The translations under genes and the position numbers were made by a program. 64,000 nt of DNA from Pseudomonadota bacterium (GTDB lineage Bacteria; Desulfobacterota; Desulfobulbia; Desulfobulbales; JAGXFP01). Below, piece by piece: positions 8,833 through 15,821 of the stretch. How positions within the stretch are numbered: the first letter of the stretch is position 1; every line of letters starts with the position of its first letter. Where the stretch lies: contig JAHJIQ010000007.1 of assembly GCA_018823285.1 (NCBI GenBank), positions 130,536 through 194,535 on the forward strand. The letters are read 5' to 3'. Below the pieces are notes generated by a model. It did no database searches and was not told the origin of the DNA. It worked only from the letters and a program-made list of their open reading frames with translations.

Positions 8833-9792
8833 TCAGTCGAGCAGTCTTTTTTCTCCTTCCAGTTTCTTGATCCAGCCGATTTCCTGGGTGACTTCCAGAA
8901 CACCCATGTATTCGTCGTTTTCGTTATAGACCGGGAAATAACGGATCATGATCGTCTCATTCCTGAAGTTGATCCAGAACTCAGCCTTGTCCATGGTCCG
9001 GTTCTTGAACCCCTCAACGATTTTTATGACCGTATCGACACTTTTTTCGGGATGGCATTTGTCGACCTTTCTGCCGATGACCGACCGGGTCCGGGGGAAG
9101 ATCTTGGTTTTGTCGAGTCTGTTGAAATATGCGACGGTGTCTTCGGCGTCGACAAAGGTTACCTCAAAGGGCAGGGCCTCCATGATCGCATCGAGCTGCT
9201 CATAGGAAAGCCCGTTGATCAACCGCGCCCGTTTTTCTTTACTGCCTTCAACCTCGCTGACCATCACTGAGAATTTATCCCAGGCCTTGGGGCCGTAAAC
9301 ATCGGTGTTGATCTTCTCAAAACCGGCCAGCATTTTTTCAGCATCTCCTTCTTTCATCACATTCCTGGCCATGGGATAGAGAATGTCGTTCTCCTTCCAG
9401 ATATGTTCGGCCCGGATGGTCAGGTATTCGAGTCCCTCTGATTTGAAGGCGAGAAGGTCTTCGTCGCCCATGGAGGGCAGTTTGTCGACCTGCATCAGCA
9501 TCTGCTGCACCAGTTTTCGCTCTGCCTCGTGTTCCATCAGCATGACGCCAAGCGGCCCGCCCTGGGACGGAATGCCTCTTTCATGCATTAACGGGAAAAG
9601 AAGATTTTCTTCTTTGCGGTTATGGATCTTGTCCCCGAATTCCAGCAGGAAATCGAGCGCCCGTTTGATCTGCTGGAGGTCATATTCCCCTTCTTCCAGC
9701 GCTTCAAGGTTCTTCTTCAGGACCGCCATCGCCCGTTCGATCATTTCATGCTCGGCAATCAGGAAATCATCCCATCGTTCGTATTTTCCCAT
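8833..9792 (-). CDS. Hemerythrin-like HHE protein with a C-terminal PAS domain
   Basis: A 319-residue cytoplasmic protein. Residues 1-150 form a hemerythrin four-helix bundle. Candidate iron ligands are His15, His57, Glu61 and His70, then His88 in MEHEAE and the later His in RAEHIWKEND. Residues 205-315 form a PAS domain of the type often attached to such bundles (FEVTFVDAEDTVAYFN, then YMGVLEVTQEI). Family members bind a di-iron centre and respond to O2, NO or oxidative stress. Here the PAS domain suggests sensing, with no output domain visible. GGAGG lies 7 bases before the ATG at 9792, so the start is secure. The gene is divergent from the thioredoxin-like lipoprotein gene, with which it may share a control region. 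Confidence 0.88.
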   Translation of the reverse strand: MGKYERWDDFLIAEHEMIERAMAVLKKNLEALEEGEYDLQQIKRALDFLLEFGDKIHNRKEENLLFPLMHERGIPSQGGPLGVMLMEHEAERKLVQQMLMQVDKLPSMGDEDLLAFKSEGLEYLTIRAEHIWKENDILYPMARNVMKEGDAEKMLAGFEKINTDVYGPKAWDKFSVMVSEVEGSKEKRARLINGLSYEQLDAIMEALPFEVTFVDAEDTVAYFNRLDKTKIFPRTRSVIGRKVDKCHPEKSVDTVIKIVEGFKNRTMDKAEFWINFRNETIMIRYFPVYNENDEYMGVLEVTQEIGWIKKLEGEKRLLD

Positions 9793-9971
9793 TTCATTTC
9801 CTCCGTTATATATTTTATGCTAAAAGCAAAGGCTGTTTTTCGTAATCTTGGATTTTCCGGCGTCCGCCGACCGGCAATTCGCTTGTCAGGGTCAGGCGGA
9901 TTGTGTACCGTGAGCATCACCTCTGTGCGGTAGGTTGTGATCATCATGCCATAAATAGTGTCAGGTGTGAA

Positions 9972-9985
9972 TTGATCTGGGTCAA
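9972..9985. promoter_or_regulatory. FNR/CRP-like half-palindrome (weak candidate)
   Basis: TTGAT-CTGG-GTCAA matches the FNR-type consensus TTGAT-N4-ATCAA at 9 of 10 defined bases. It lies between the divergent hemerythrin and thioredoxin-like genes. It is only about 28 bases before the ATG at 10014, a poor distance for activation, so this is a weak call. Confidence 0.25.
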
Positions 9986-10013
9986 TAGGGATATTTTTTT
10001 CAAAGAGTGGATC

Positions 10014-10541
10014 ATGCGAAAAATTATTGGCATATTTATCACAGTTCCCGTTCTCGCTCTGGTGCTGATATTTGCCGGGTGCGGGCAACAGGAACAGGAA
10101 CGACCGCAGGTTGCCACGGTGGGATTACCGGCCCCTGATTTTATCCTGCTTGACACTCGGGGGAAGAGTTGGAAGCTCTCGGAACTGAAGGGTCATGTGG
10201 TTTTCGTCAACTTCTGGGCAACCTGGTGTCCACCGTGTCGTCAGGAGATGCCCTCCATGCAGGAGCTGTACATGTCGATGCCTGCCGACAAGTTCAAGAT
10301 GCTTTCAATCCTGAGTAATGACGAGCCCGTTTTTGCCGACAAGCTGGCCGCGAAGATCGGCTGCACCTTTCCGGTGATGGATGACCCTGATTCTGCGGTG
10401 GGCAAAGCGTATGGGATAACCGGAGTGCCTGAGACCTATATCGTGGACAAAAAAGGCATTCTCCGTGAGAAGTTTCTCGGGCCACGGGAATGGGGTTCGC
10501 CGGAGGCACGGTACATGCTTTATAAATATCTTAAAGAGTAG
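10014..10541 (+). CDS. TlpA/ResA-like thioredoxin-fold lipoprotein
   Basis: A 175-residue protein. A signal sequence at residues 1-22 ends in the lipobox IFAGC, with Cys23 as the lipidation site. A redoxin/TlpA domain follows. The active site WCPPC has Cys72 and Cys75, the cis-proline loop lies in TGVPETYIVD, and the end is near residue 175. It should be a membrane-attached periplasmic thiol reductase. Such proteins keep CxxCH apocytochromes reduced for haem attachment, which would suit the multihaem proteins in this window, although no cytochrome maturation gene is adjacent. The start was chosen at the ATG at 10014 because it gives a complete lipoprotein signal. Confidence 0.88.
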   Translation: MRKIIGIFITVPVLALVLIFAGCGQQEQERPQVATVGLPAPDFILLDTRGKSWKLSELKGHVVFVNFWATWCPPCRQEMPSMQELYMSMPADKFKMLSILSNDEPVFADKLAAKIGCTFPVMDDPDSAVGKAYGITGVPETYIVDKKGILREKFLGPREWGSPEARYMLYKYLKE

Positions 10542-10617
10542 AAATTCGTCACAGTTCTCTGTGAACATAAACTTGGCGGACGCTGCTTTACCAGGGGAAG
10601 AAAGTGTGGGGTTTGCG

Positions 10618-10833
10618 TCAGCCGGAGTTCAATTCTGAAAGTCGCCTGTGCAGAATTTCAAGGCACTTGCCGCATCTTTCGGCCGGTTTTTCCGAGCCTT
10701 TTCCTTCATAGTACATCTGGTCAAGTTCCAGAGCCTCAATGGCCTGATTCAGATTTCTCATCTGCGCTTCCGGTGAATACTTTTTCCATTCATCGATAGC
10801 CTGCAGGCATTCCGGTTCACTGTTTAGACGCAT
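10618..10833 (-). CDS. Small helical protein with three cysteines, unknown function
   Basis: A 71-residue protein whose ATG at 10833 lies 6 bases after the TAA of the pyruvate-kinase-like gene, so the two are probably co-transcribed. It is charged and helical, with Cys9 and a CGKC pair (Cys54, Cys57) in a context that could bind a metal or form a disulphide. There is no signal peptide. I do not recognise the family. Confidence 0.55.
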   Translation of the reverse strand: MRLNSEPECLQAIDEWKKYSPEAQMRNLNQAIEALELDQMYYEGKGSEKPAERCGKCLEILHRRLSELNSG

Positions 10834-10839
10834 ATTCGT

Positions 10840-11394
10840 TTACCACTCGACAGGTTTGGCTAGAATGTCACGGACTTTGAGGTCAAATAGTTTGTTGGAA
10901 GATTGGGGGCTGATCAGGGCCACGGTGTCGGCTCCCCGGCCTGTTCCTGCCACACACAATACATCGGCCTGGCTGATCATTCCGCTGTCGGCGGCCATCA
11001 TCGCGATTTCAACACAGACCTTTATCCCTTGGCCGAAAATTCTCAAGGTGTTTGCCACCAGATCCTGCTGGCTGTAGCCCTGCTTTTCCCGAATCGCCGT
11101 CCCGATATTCCGGAAGGGCATGGTGCCGGTACACACTCTTCCTCCCAGCGATTCAATTTCATGCCTTACTGCAGGCACCATTTCCAGAGCTCCCGGCTCC
11201 CTGAACCCGGAATTGTGGGTCACAACAACCAGAGTGACTCCGAGATTCTGCAGACGACGTGCTGCCTCCAGGCCGGTGTCGCCATAGGTGGAGGCAACCA
11301 CCACCTGGCCGATCTGGTGCTTTTTAATCCCATCTTCCAGAATATCCAGGGTTTGGGCCGTGTTTTTGAAGCCCGGCTTCGGGAATGTTTTCAA
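10840..11394 (-). CDS. Stand-alone pyruvate-kinase C-terminal (alpha/beta) domain protein
   Basis: About 184 residues starting at a TTG at 11394, chosen because GGGAGGCGG sits about 8 bases upstream and the similarity begins there. The sequence (VVVASTYGDTGLEAARRL, VVVTHNSGF) is the Rossmann-like domain found at the C-terminus of pyruvate kinases. Here it stands without the catalytic barrel. Single-domain versions exist in archaea and anaerobic bacteria. Their role is unknown, and a ligand-binding or regulatory job is plausible. The gene overlaps nothing and leads a two-gene unit with the 71-residue protein. A copy of the 78-bp repeat lies about 145 bases upstream of its start. Confidence 0.82.
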   Translation of the reverse strand: MKTFPKPGFKNTAQTLDILEDGIKKHQIGQVVVASTYGDTGLEAARRLQNLGVTLVVVTHNSGFREPGALEMVPAVRHEIESLGGRVCTGTMPFRNIGTAIREKQGYSQQDLVANTLRIFGQGIKVCVEIAMMAADSGMISQADVLCVAGTGRGADTVALISPQSSNKLFDLKVRDILAKPVEW

Positions 11395-11538
11395 GGTTGA
11401 TCCGCCTCCCTGTTGAGAGATGTTTTTTCGATTATTCCGCGACCATACATCTGGTTTGCTGCAATTGTGGATGGCCTGCAGCTTAAGGATTTCTGCTTTA
11501 ATAATATTGGCAGGATTCGGAGATGGCAAATATATTTT

Positions 11539-11616
11539 AACGCTGAATCAGGCCGCTTGTTTACTCGAACCAATAAGCGAGTCCGTGAGACATCGAGACT
11601 CATGTCCGAAGGGTGT
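11539..11616 (+). repeat. Diverged full-length copy of the 78-bp dispersed repeat
   Basis: This stretch aligns without gaps over all 78 bases to the two units inside speA. The best-kept parts are ATAAGCGAG, GTGAGACATCGAGACT and CCGAAGGGTGT. It lies between the 3' end of the RluA-type gene and the upstream region of the pyruvate-kinase-like gene. The frame that is translated in speA is also stop-free here and gives a related peptide (TNKRVRETSRLMSEGC). Confidence 0.8.
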
Positions 11617-11641
11617 AGATCTGTGATATCGAGTGAAGGAA

Positions 11642-12652
11642 TCACGGGCAGTGTATATGGGTGATTTTCGGGTTTCTTGCCTGTTCAAGGATTTTGGCGG
11701 CTGGATTTCGCCATCCCGGGAACGCTGTGGCCTGGTGGATAAATTCGGCCGGAAAAGAGTGAGAATGATAGAGCCGGGGTTCCTGGCCCGGCAGGGTGAT
11801 GTCCGCTGCCCAGGCATGGAGTGTGTGGTTGCGTGTTTGAAGTTCCAGGAAATCCTGGTCGGTCAACTCCTGCGTCAATCGCTTGAGGTAAAATTTACCT
11901 CCGTGGTTGTAGATCTTGTCGCCTATAATCGGATGTCCGAGATGTGAGAGATGGCAGCGCAACTGATGTCTTCGCCCGGTGACCAGGCGGGCAAGAAGCA
12001 TTGATTTCTCATTGGTTGCGGCAACAGTGTAAATGATGGTGCTGGACGGTTTTCCGTTCGGGGCAACGGTGACCTGGCACCGTATTTCACTGTTCGGGTC
12101 TTTCCCCAGAGGGAATTCTATCCTGAGACCATTCACTTCAATTCTTCCTTGGACGATTGCCAGATAATATTTTCCGGTCATGATCCGGGCCAGATTTTTC
12201 TGGTGTTTGCGGCAGACCTCCTTGCTCTTTGCACAGAGGAGCAGACCGCTGGTTTCACGGTCCAGGCGATGCATCAGATGAATGTCGGGGTTGTTGAACC
12301 TGTCTCGGAGGATATTAATAAATGTATTGCAAACGATCCGGCCTGTCCTGCTGACCGGGATCCCTGCCGGTTTACCGGTCAGGAGAAAATCCGGGGAAGA
12401 ATCGATGACCTCGGCATCGGTGGAGACCTCTGGTTCGTCTAAAGAGTCCGGATGATAAGTGAGGTTGTCACCGATGGAAACCTTCCATGTGCAGGAAACG
12501 GCATCTCCGTTGAGTCTGACTTTGCCGGCAGCAATATTTTCCGACCATTCCAGTTGATCAAGATAGGTAAACCTTTCAGAAAGAAGGGAGAGGACGGTCT
12601 TCCCTTCTTCATGGCGGTTGATTCTGGTGTTGAAAATAAGAGTTTTATTCAT
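11642..12652 (-). CDS. RluA-family RNA pseudouridine synthase
   Basis: A 336-residue enzyme. The N-terminal 75 residues form an S4-like RNA-binding domain (AAGKVRLNGDAV). The catalytic domain has the HRLDRETSGLLLC motif, with the catalytic aspartate at residue 131. It also has the KPAGIPV motif and, further on, the RRHQLRCHLSHLGHPI substrate-site motif. It should isomerise uridines in rRNA or tRNA. The family alone does not tell which site. It stands alone, with a start supported by position and length rather than a clear ribosome-binding site. The C-terminal 60 residues are longer than in RluD/RluC and include a His-rich end. Confidence 0.9.
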   Translation of the reverse strand: MNKTLIFNTRINRHEEGKTVLSLLSERFTYLDQLEWSENIAAGKVRLNGDAVSCTWKVSIGDNLTYHPDSLDEPEVSTDAEVIDSSPDFLLTGKPAGIPVSRTGRIVCNTFINILRDRFNNPDIHLMHRLDRETSGLLLCAKSKEVCRKHQKNLARIMTGKYYLAIVQGRIEVNGLRIEFPLGKDPNSEIRCQVTVAPNGKPSSTIIYTVAATNEKSMLLARLVTGRRHQLRCHLSHLGHPIIGDKIYNHGGKFYLKRLTQELTDQDFLELQTRNHTLHAWAADITLPGQEPRLYHSHSFPAEFIHQATAFPGWRNPAAKILEQARNPKITHIHCP

Positions 12653-12862
12653 CGCTCAAGTTTGTGTGGCGTGTTCCAGGTATCGGCCCGGTGCAAACGT
12701 AGTGATTGTTTTTTCTTATAACAGGGAATGATCGAAGGCGCTTCAAAAGAACCCGGTAATTGGCAATGGCATGCCTTCACATGTTATGATAACCTCCTCT
12801 TGGTGAGAGATAAGAAAATGCGACGGGCGAAATTATTCAGTTTTTTCAGGTTGATATAAAGA

Positions 12863-13249
12863 ATGACGACCATTGATAACGATCCACAGGGCAGCGATCA
12901 ATTCCCGGTCGATTATCCCAGACTTCTTGATGAAAGGTGTCGAGGCAAAAAAGATCTCGCGGCCAGATTATTACGCAATCTTGCAGAAGACAGCGGCCCA
13001 CGGTGGCTGGTAGATGCTGAAGGGGTTGTGAAAACTGGTGACATGGCGAATATCTCCCGGATCGGTCACTCCATCAAGGGAAGTTGTAAAATGCTTTACG
13101 CAGAGAGCATGGTTTCTGCCGGAATGAAACTTGAAAAAGCCGGCAAAGCCGGTTCTTTGCAATTGGCCGGGGAAGCACTGGACGATTTGAAAAAAGCCTT
13201 CACCGAGGCCTGTAACTGGCTGCAACAGAACAGAGAGTTGATAAAATAA
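12863..13249 (+). CDS. Histidine phosphotransfer (Hpt) domain protein
   Basis: A 128-residue single-domain protein. The motif RIGHSIKGSCKML centres on His69, the expected phospho-accepting residue of Hpt four-helix bundles. Hpt proteins relay phosphate between hybrid kinases and response regulators. No partner kinase is adjacent; the nearest two-component genes are at 20.8 kb. The AGG before the ATG at 12863 is weak but the start agrees with the domain. The gene appears to be monocistronic. Confidence 0.85.
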   Translation: MTTIDNDPQGSDQFPVDYPRLLDERCRGKKDLAARLLRNLAEDSGPRWLVDAEGVVKTGDMANISRIGHSIKGSCKMLYAESMVSAGMKLEKAGKAGSLQLAGEALDDLKKAFTEACNWLQQNRELIK

Positions 13250-13340
13250 CTCCTCCACAATTTTTTCTTGGAAAAATCCTTCAAAATGCAGTAGGTTTTG
13301 TTCTGGATAAATACCACATTGTAGCATGTATGGAGGGGCT

Positions 13341-13574
13341 ATGAATTGCTGGGAATACATGAAGTGCGGCCGTGAGCGTGGCGGCGAAAGGGCTGATGAA
13401 TTCGGGGTTTGTCCAGCGTATCCCGATCATGGCAGACATTGTTCCTATATTGCCGGGACGATGTGCAAGGGAAAAATTCAGGGCTTTTTTGCGCACAAGC
13501 TCCATGATTGCCTGAAGTGTGAATTTTATGGAAGTAAACACTTCGAAAGCGATTATTTTGACAACCTTGACTGA
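13341..13574 (+). CDS. Small Cys-rich protein of the two-CW type
   Basis: A 77-residue protein with a strong GGAGGGG site just before the ATG at 13341. It opens MNCWEYMKCGRE and has seven cysteines (3, 9, 24, 34, 42, 57, 60) spaced like a small metal-binding or redox fold. It resembles the short two-CW domain proteins common in anaerobic deltaproteobacteria, whose function is unknown. There is no signal peptide, so it should be cytoplasmic. It stands alone between the Hpt gene and a small Arg-rich gene. Confidence 0.75.
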   Translation: MNCWEYMKCGRERGGERADEFGVCPAYPDHGRHCSYIAGTMCKGKIQGFFAHKLHDCLKCEFYGSKHFESDYFDNLD

Positions 13575-13636
13575 TATCTCAAAGTGGTCGTATATTTAAC
13601 ACATAAGCAAATGAAACGTGTACAGCGAGGTCAGCG

Positions 13637-13816
13637 ATGAGCGGACACAGAGGAGCGACTAAAAACATTCTTGATAAGCATGGTCGCCGATCAGGTTTTG
13701 ACCGGCGGGTCCGGCAGTCGGATTCATTTCCCTTTGAGCGACGTCAGTCGGCAGAGCGGCGTAAAAAGAGGGCTGACCGGCGAAGAAGCCTGGCAGATCG
13801 GGTATGGACTTCGTGA
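13637..13816 (+). CDS. Very small Arg-rich protein with DRR/ERR repeats
   Basis: A 59-codon frame from the ATG at 13637 to the TGA at 13814-13816, with GAGG six bases before the start. The peptide has a regular spacing of acidic-Arg-Arg triplets: FDRR, FERR, AERR and ADRR. This pattern is seen in small uncharacterised proteins of deltaproteobacteria and related groups. A good terminator follows at 13876-13905, which supports a real transcription unit. Function is unknown; the charge pattern would suit nucleic-acid or membrane-surface binding (inference only). Confidence 0.55.
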   Translation: MSGHRGATKNILDKHGRRSGFDRRVRQSDSFPFERRQSAERRKKRADRRRSLADRVWTS

Positions 13817-13875
13817 GGGGGGCGGTTTAAATGTGCAAGTGATTGTTAGGGGAAGTCGTTTTGTCTCGATAATGT

Positions 13876-13905
13876 GAGGCCTGCGTTCAGTTCGCGGGCC
13901 TTTTC
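13876..13905 (+). terminator. Intrinsic terminator after the small Arg-rich gene
   Basis: The stem AGGCCTGCG / CGCGGGCCT pairs throughout with one G-T pair and a 7-base loop. It is followed directly by TTTTCCTTTT. Confidence 0.8.
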
Positions 13906-14004
13906 CTTTTAACTCAACTTTCCGACATGTCTTATGGTGTTTATTTGCTGTTACAAAATGGTTCGGAGTCGTAGTGGCATTCCACCAGGATGAGAATTTA
14001 GAAG

Positions 14005-14079
14005 CCAGTAGCCAGAAGCCAGAATGACTGATTTTAATGCTTTTCTCCTGGCTTCTGACTCCTGGCTTCTGGCTACTGG
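14005..14079. repeat. Intergenic inverted repeat, 18-bp perfect arms
   Basis: CCAGTAGCCAGAAGCCAG at 14005-14022 recurs as its reverse complement at 14062-14079. The flanking TCCACCAG/CTGGTGGA extends the pairing with a bulge. It is built from internal reiterations of GCCAGAA/TGGCTTC. It lies in the 540-base gene-free stretch 13817-14356 and codes for nothing visible. It has the look of a mobile or dispersed palindrome rather than a regulatory site. Confidence 0.8.
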
Positions 14080-14238
14080 TGGAACACCTGCGCTAACAAA
14101 TCGCCGAAACCCTTTATTAGCGGGAGATTAGCCAAACTCGGAAAGTTGTGCTTTTAATTTTCTGATTACCATCGAAACTCAGCCTAAAAAAAAGCTCCAC
14201 CGTAACAGCATGATATTATTTGAGTTTTGATCAAACCT

Positions 14239-14316
14239 CGTCATTCCGGCATGTTTTTAGCCGGAAGCCAGAAATTAGCCCAACCCCCTGGATTCCGGGT
14301 CAAGCCCGGAATGACG
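14239..14316. repeat. Intergenic palindrome of the CGTCATTCCGG / CCGGAATGACG kind
   Basis: Outer arms CGTCATTCCGG (14239-14249) and CCGGAATGACG (14306-14316) are exact complements. An inner hairpin CCGGG-TCAAG-CCCGG is nested on the right side. This palindrome type is very common between genes in many bacterial genomes. Confidence 0.8.
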
Positions 14317-14356
14317 ATTAACACTGGCTGAAAATTGTTGGTAATCACTTTTAATT

Positions 14357-14593
14357 CTATAGTCTGCGATCAATATTGCCGGGGCCACCGCAGTCCGGAG
14401 TATAGCAGGTCACGTTTTTAAACGCGCATTCCTTGCCACAGGAAGGGCAGCTGTTGGGAGGGGTTGCGGCCGTCATTAAAAAACCGCACCCACCGCATTT
14501 CCAGTAAGTCTGGCCGCAGCTCGGACAGAGTGCGGCGTGGGCTCCGTCTCCGATTTCCTGGCCACAGTTCAAACATGTTTTGAGGTCTGCCAT
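14357..14593 (-). CDS. Small multi-zinc-ribbon protein
   Basis: A 78-residue protein from the ATG at 14593, with GGAGG eight to nine bases before it. Eleven cysteines are arranged as CxxC pairs at 7/10, 23/26, 33/36 and 49/52, plus single ones at 56, 63 and 68. That is enough for two zinc-ribbon or rubredoxin-like knuckles (CLNCG, CPSCG, CGGCG, CPSCG). It is probably a soluble metal-binding adaptor. No partner is adjacent, and the specific role is unknown. Confidence 0.75.
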   Translation of the reverse strand: MADLKTCLNCGQEIGDGAHAALCPSCGQTYWKCGGCGFLMTAATPPNSCPSCGKECAFKNVTCYTPDCGGPGNIDRRL

Positions 14594-14885
14594 AGTGTTT
14601 GCCTCCAGTTGATAGTTACTGTTTAAGCTCTTGACAATATTGTTACCATACATCGCTGCAATTTTGCCCTAATTTTGCTGTCTTCTTCAGTCGCCTGCAG
14701 AGAGGAGTCGGGCTTTCTGAAAGTTTTACGCTCAGGGCTCGGTTTTGCCGGGATGTTTATTTGCCGTTCAGGTACACTAAGCACTTAACCTCCTTTGTCT
14801 ATGAGTGAATTTGCAATTGGGATCGCGTAAAATCATTGACGAAGCAGCCATAAAAAGGGTATTTTCCCCCGCCTTTGGAGCGATG

Positions 14886-15821
14886 ATGAATACCTTTCAA
14901 ATTGAGGGCCGGCAGTTGGACAGGAAATCAGTGGTGGCAGGGACATCTCTTTATCATAAGGCGCATCCGACCTCTTCTTTGGTGCCCGGGGTGCTGAACC
15001 TGGTGGGGGCCGCATTTGATGGTACGGCCTGTTTCAGGAAGGGGGCCTCTGCGGGACCTCTCGGGATCAGGGAAGTTTCTGAGGATATTGAGACCTATTC
15101 CCCCTATCAGGATTCCGACCTGGAAGAGATCTCGCCTTTCTATGATCTTGGAGATCTCGCGCTGGTCCGGACAGGTGATGCCGATGCTGATTGGTCTGAA
15201 CTGAAAGGAAGTTTCAACGACCTGACCGCATCAATGGATGGGACGGTCCGGATTCTGGCTTTGGGGGGTGAACATTCCGTATCGTATTTCTTCATCGAAA
15301 AATATCTTTCCCTTTTTCCCGATCTGGTACTGCTTCATCTTGACGCGCATGCTGATTTGCGGGATGGTTATCAGGGATATCGTTATTCGCACGCCTCGGT
15401 AATCAGAAGATGTCTCGATCATTTCGGTCCTATGCACCGATTGGCCCAGTTCGGTATCCGTTCCGGAACCAGAGAAGAGTTTGCCTGGATGCGCAAAGAA
15501 GGGACTCTGTATGGCGATCTTCTCGATTTTATAAATTATATGGTTAAAATACCCGCCGACCGGCCCGTGTATCTGACCCTTGATCTCGATTTTTTTGATC
15601 CTGCCTTCATGCCCGGAACCGGTACTCCGGAAGCAGGCGGTGAGGATTTTCATTCGTTTATTGAGATTGTCCGGGTACTGCGGGCCAAAAGAGTGGTTGG
15701 CGCAGATGTCGTGGAGCTTGCTCCAGCGATTGATCCGACCGGCAACAGTGGCGTGTTTGCCGCAAAAGTTGTCCGGGAGATAATCCTTGCCTTTCATGGA
15801 GAGAACGGTCATGTCAGATAA
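14886..15821 (+). CDS. speB: Agmatinase (ureohydrolase family)
   Basis: About 311 residues from the ATG at 14886, which has GGAG five bases before it. A GTG at 14805 would add 27 residues without support. Mn-binding motifs of the arginase/agmatinase family are all present: LGGEHS, LDAHADLRDGY and LDLDFFDP. Agmatinase hydrolyses agmatine to putrescine and urea. The next gene makes agmatine, and the pair feeds the two carboxyspermidine enzymes further on. The stop at 15819-15821 overlaps the start of speA at 15811, so the two are translationally coupled. Confidence 0.9.
   Translation: MNTFQIEGRQLDRKSVVAGTSLYHKAHPTSSLVPGVLNLVGAAFDGTACFRKGASAGPLGIREVSEDIETYSPYQDSDLEEISPFYDLGDLALVRTGDADADWSELKGSFNDLTASMDGTVRILALGGEHSVSYFFIEKYLSLFPDLVLLHLDAHADLRDGYQGYRYSHASVIRRCLDHFGPMHRLAQFGIRSGTREEFAWMRKEGTLYGDLLDFINYMVKIPADRPVYLTLDLDFFDPAFMPGTGTPEAGGEDFHSFIEIVRVLRAKRVVGADVVELAPAIDPTGNSGVFAAKVVREIILAFHGENGHVR

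Noticed and set aside
11413..11664. An 83-codon plus-strand frame running through the diverged repeat
   Set aside because: It is open mainly because the repeat is open; there is no ribosome-binding site and no similarity outside the repeat.
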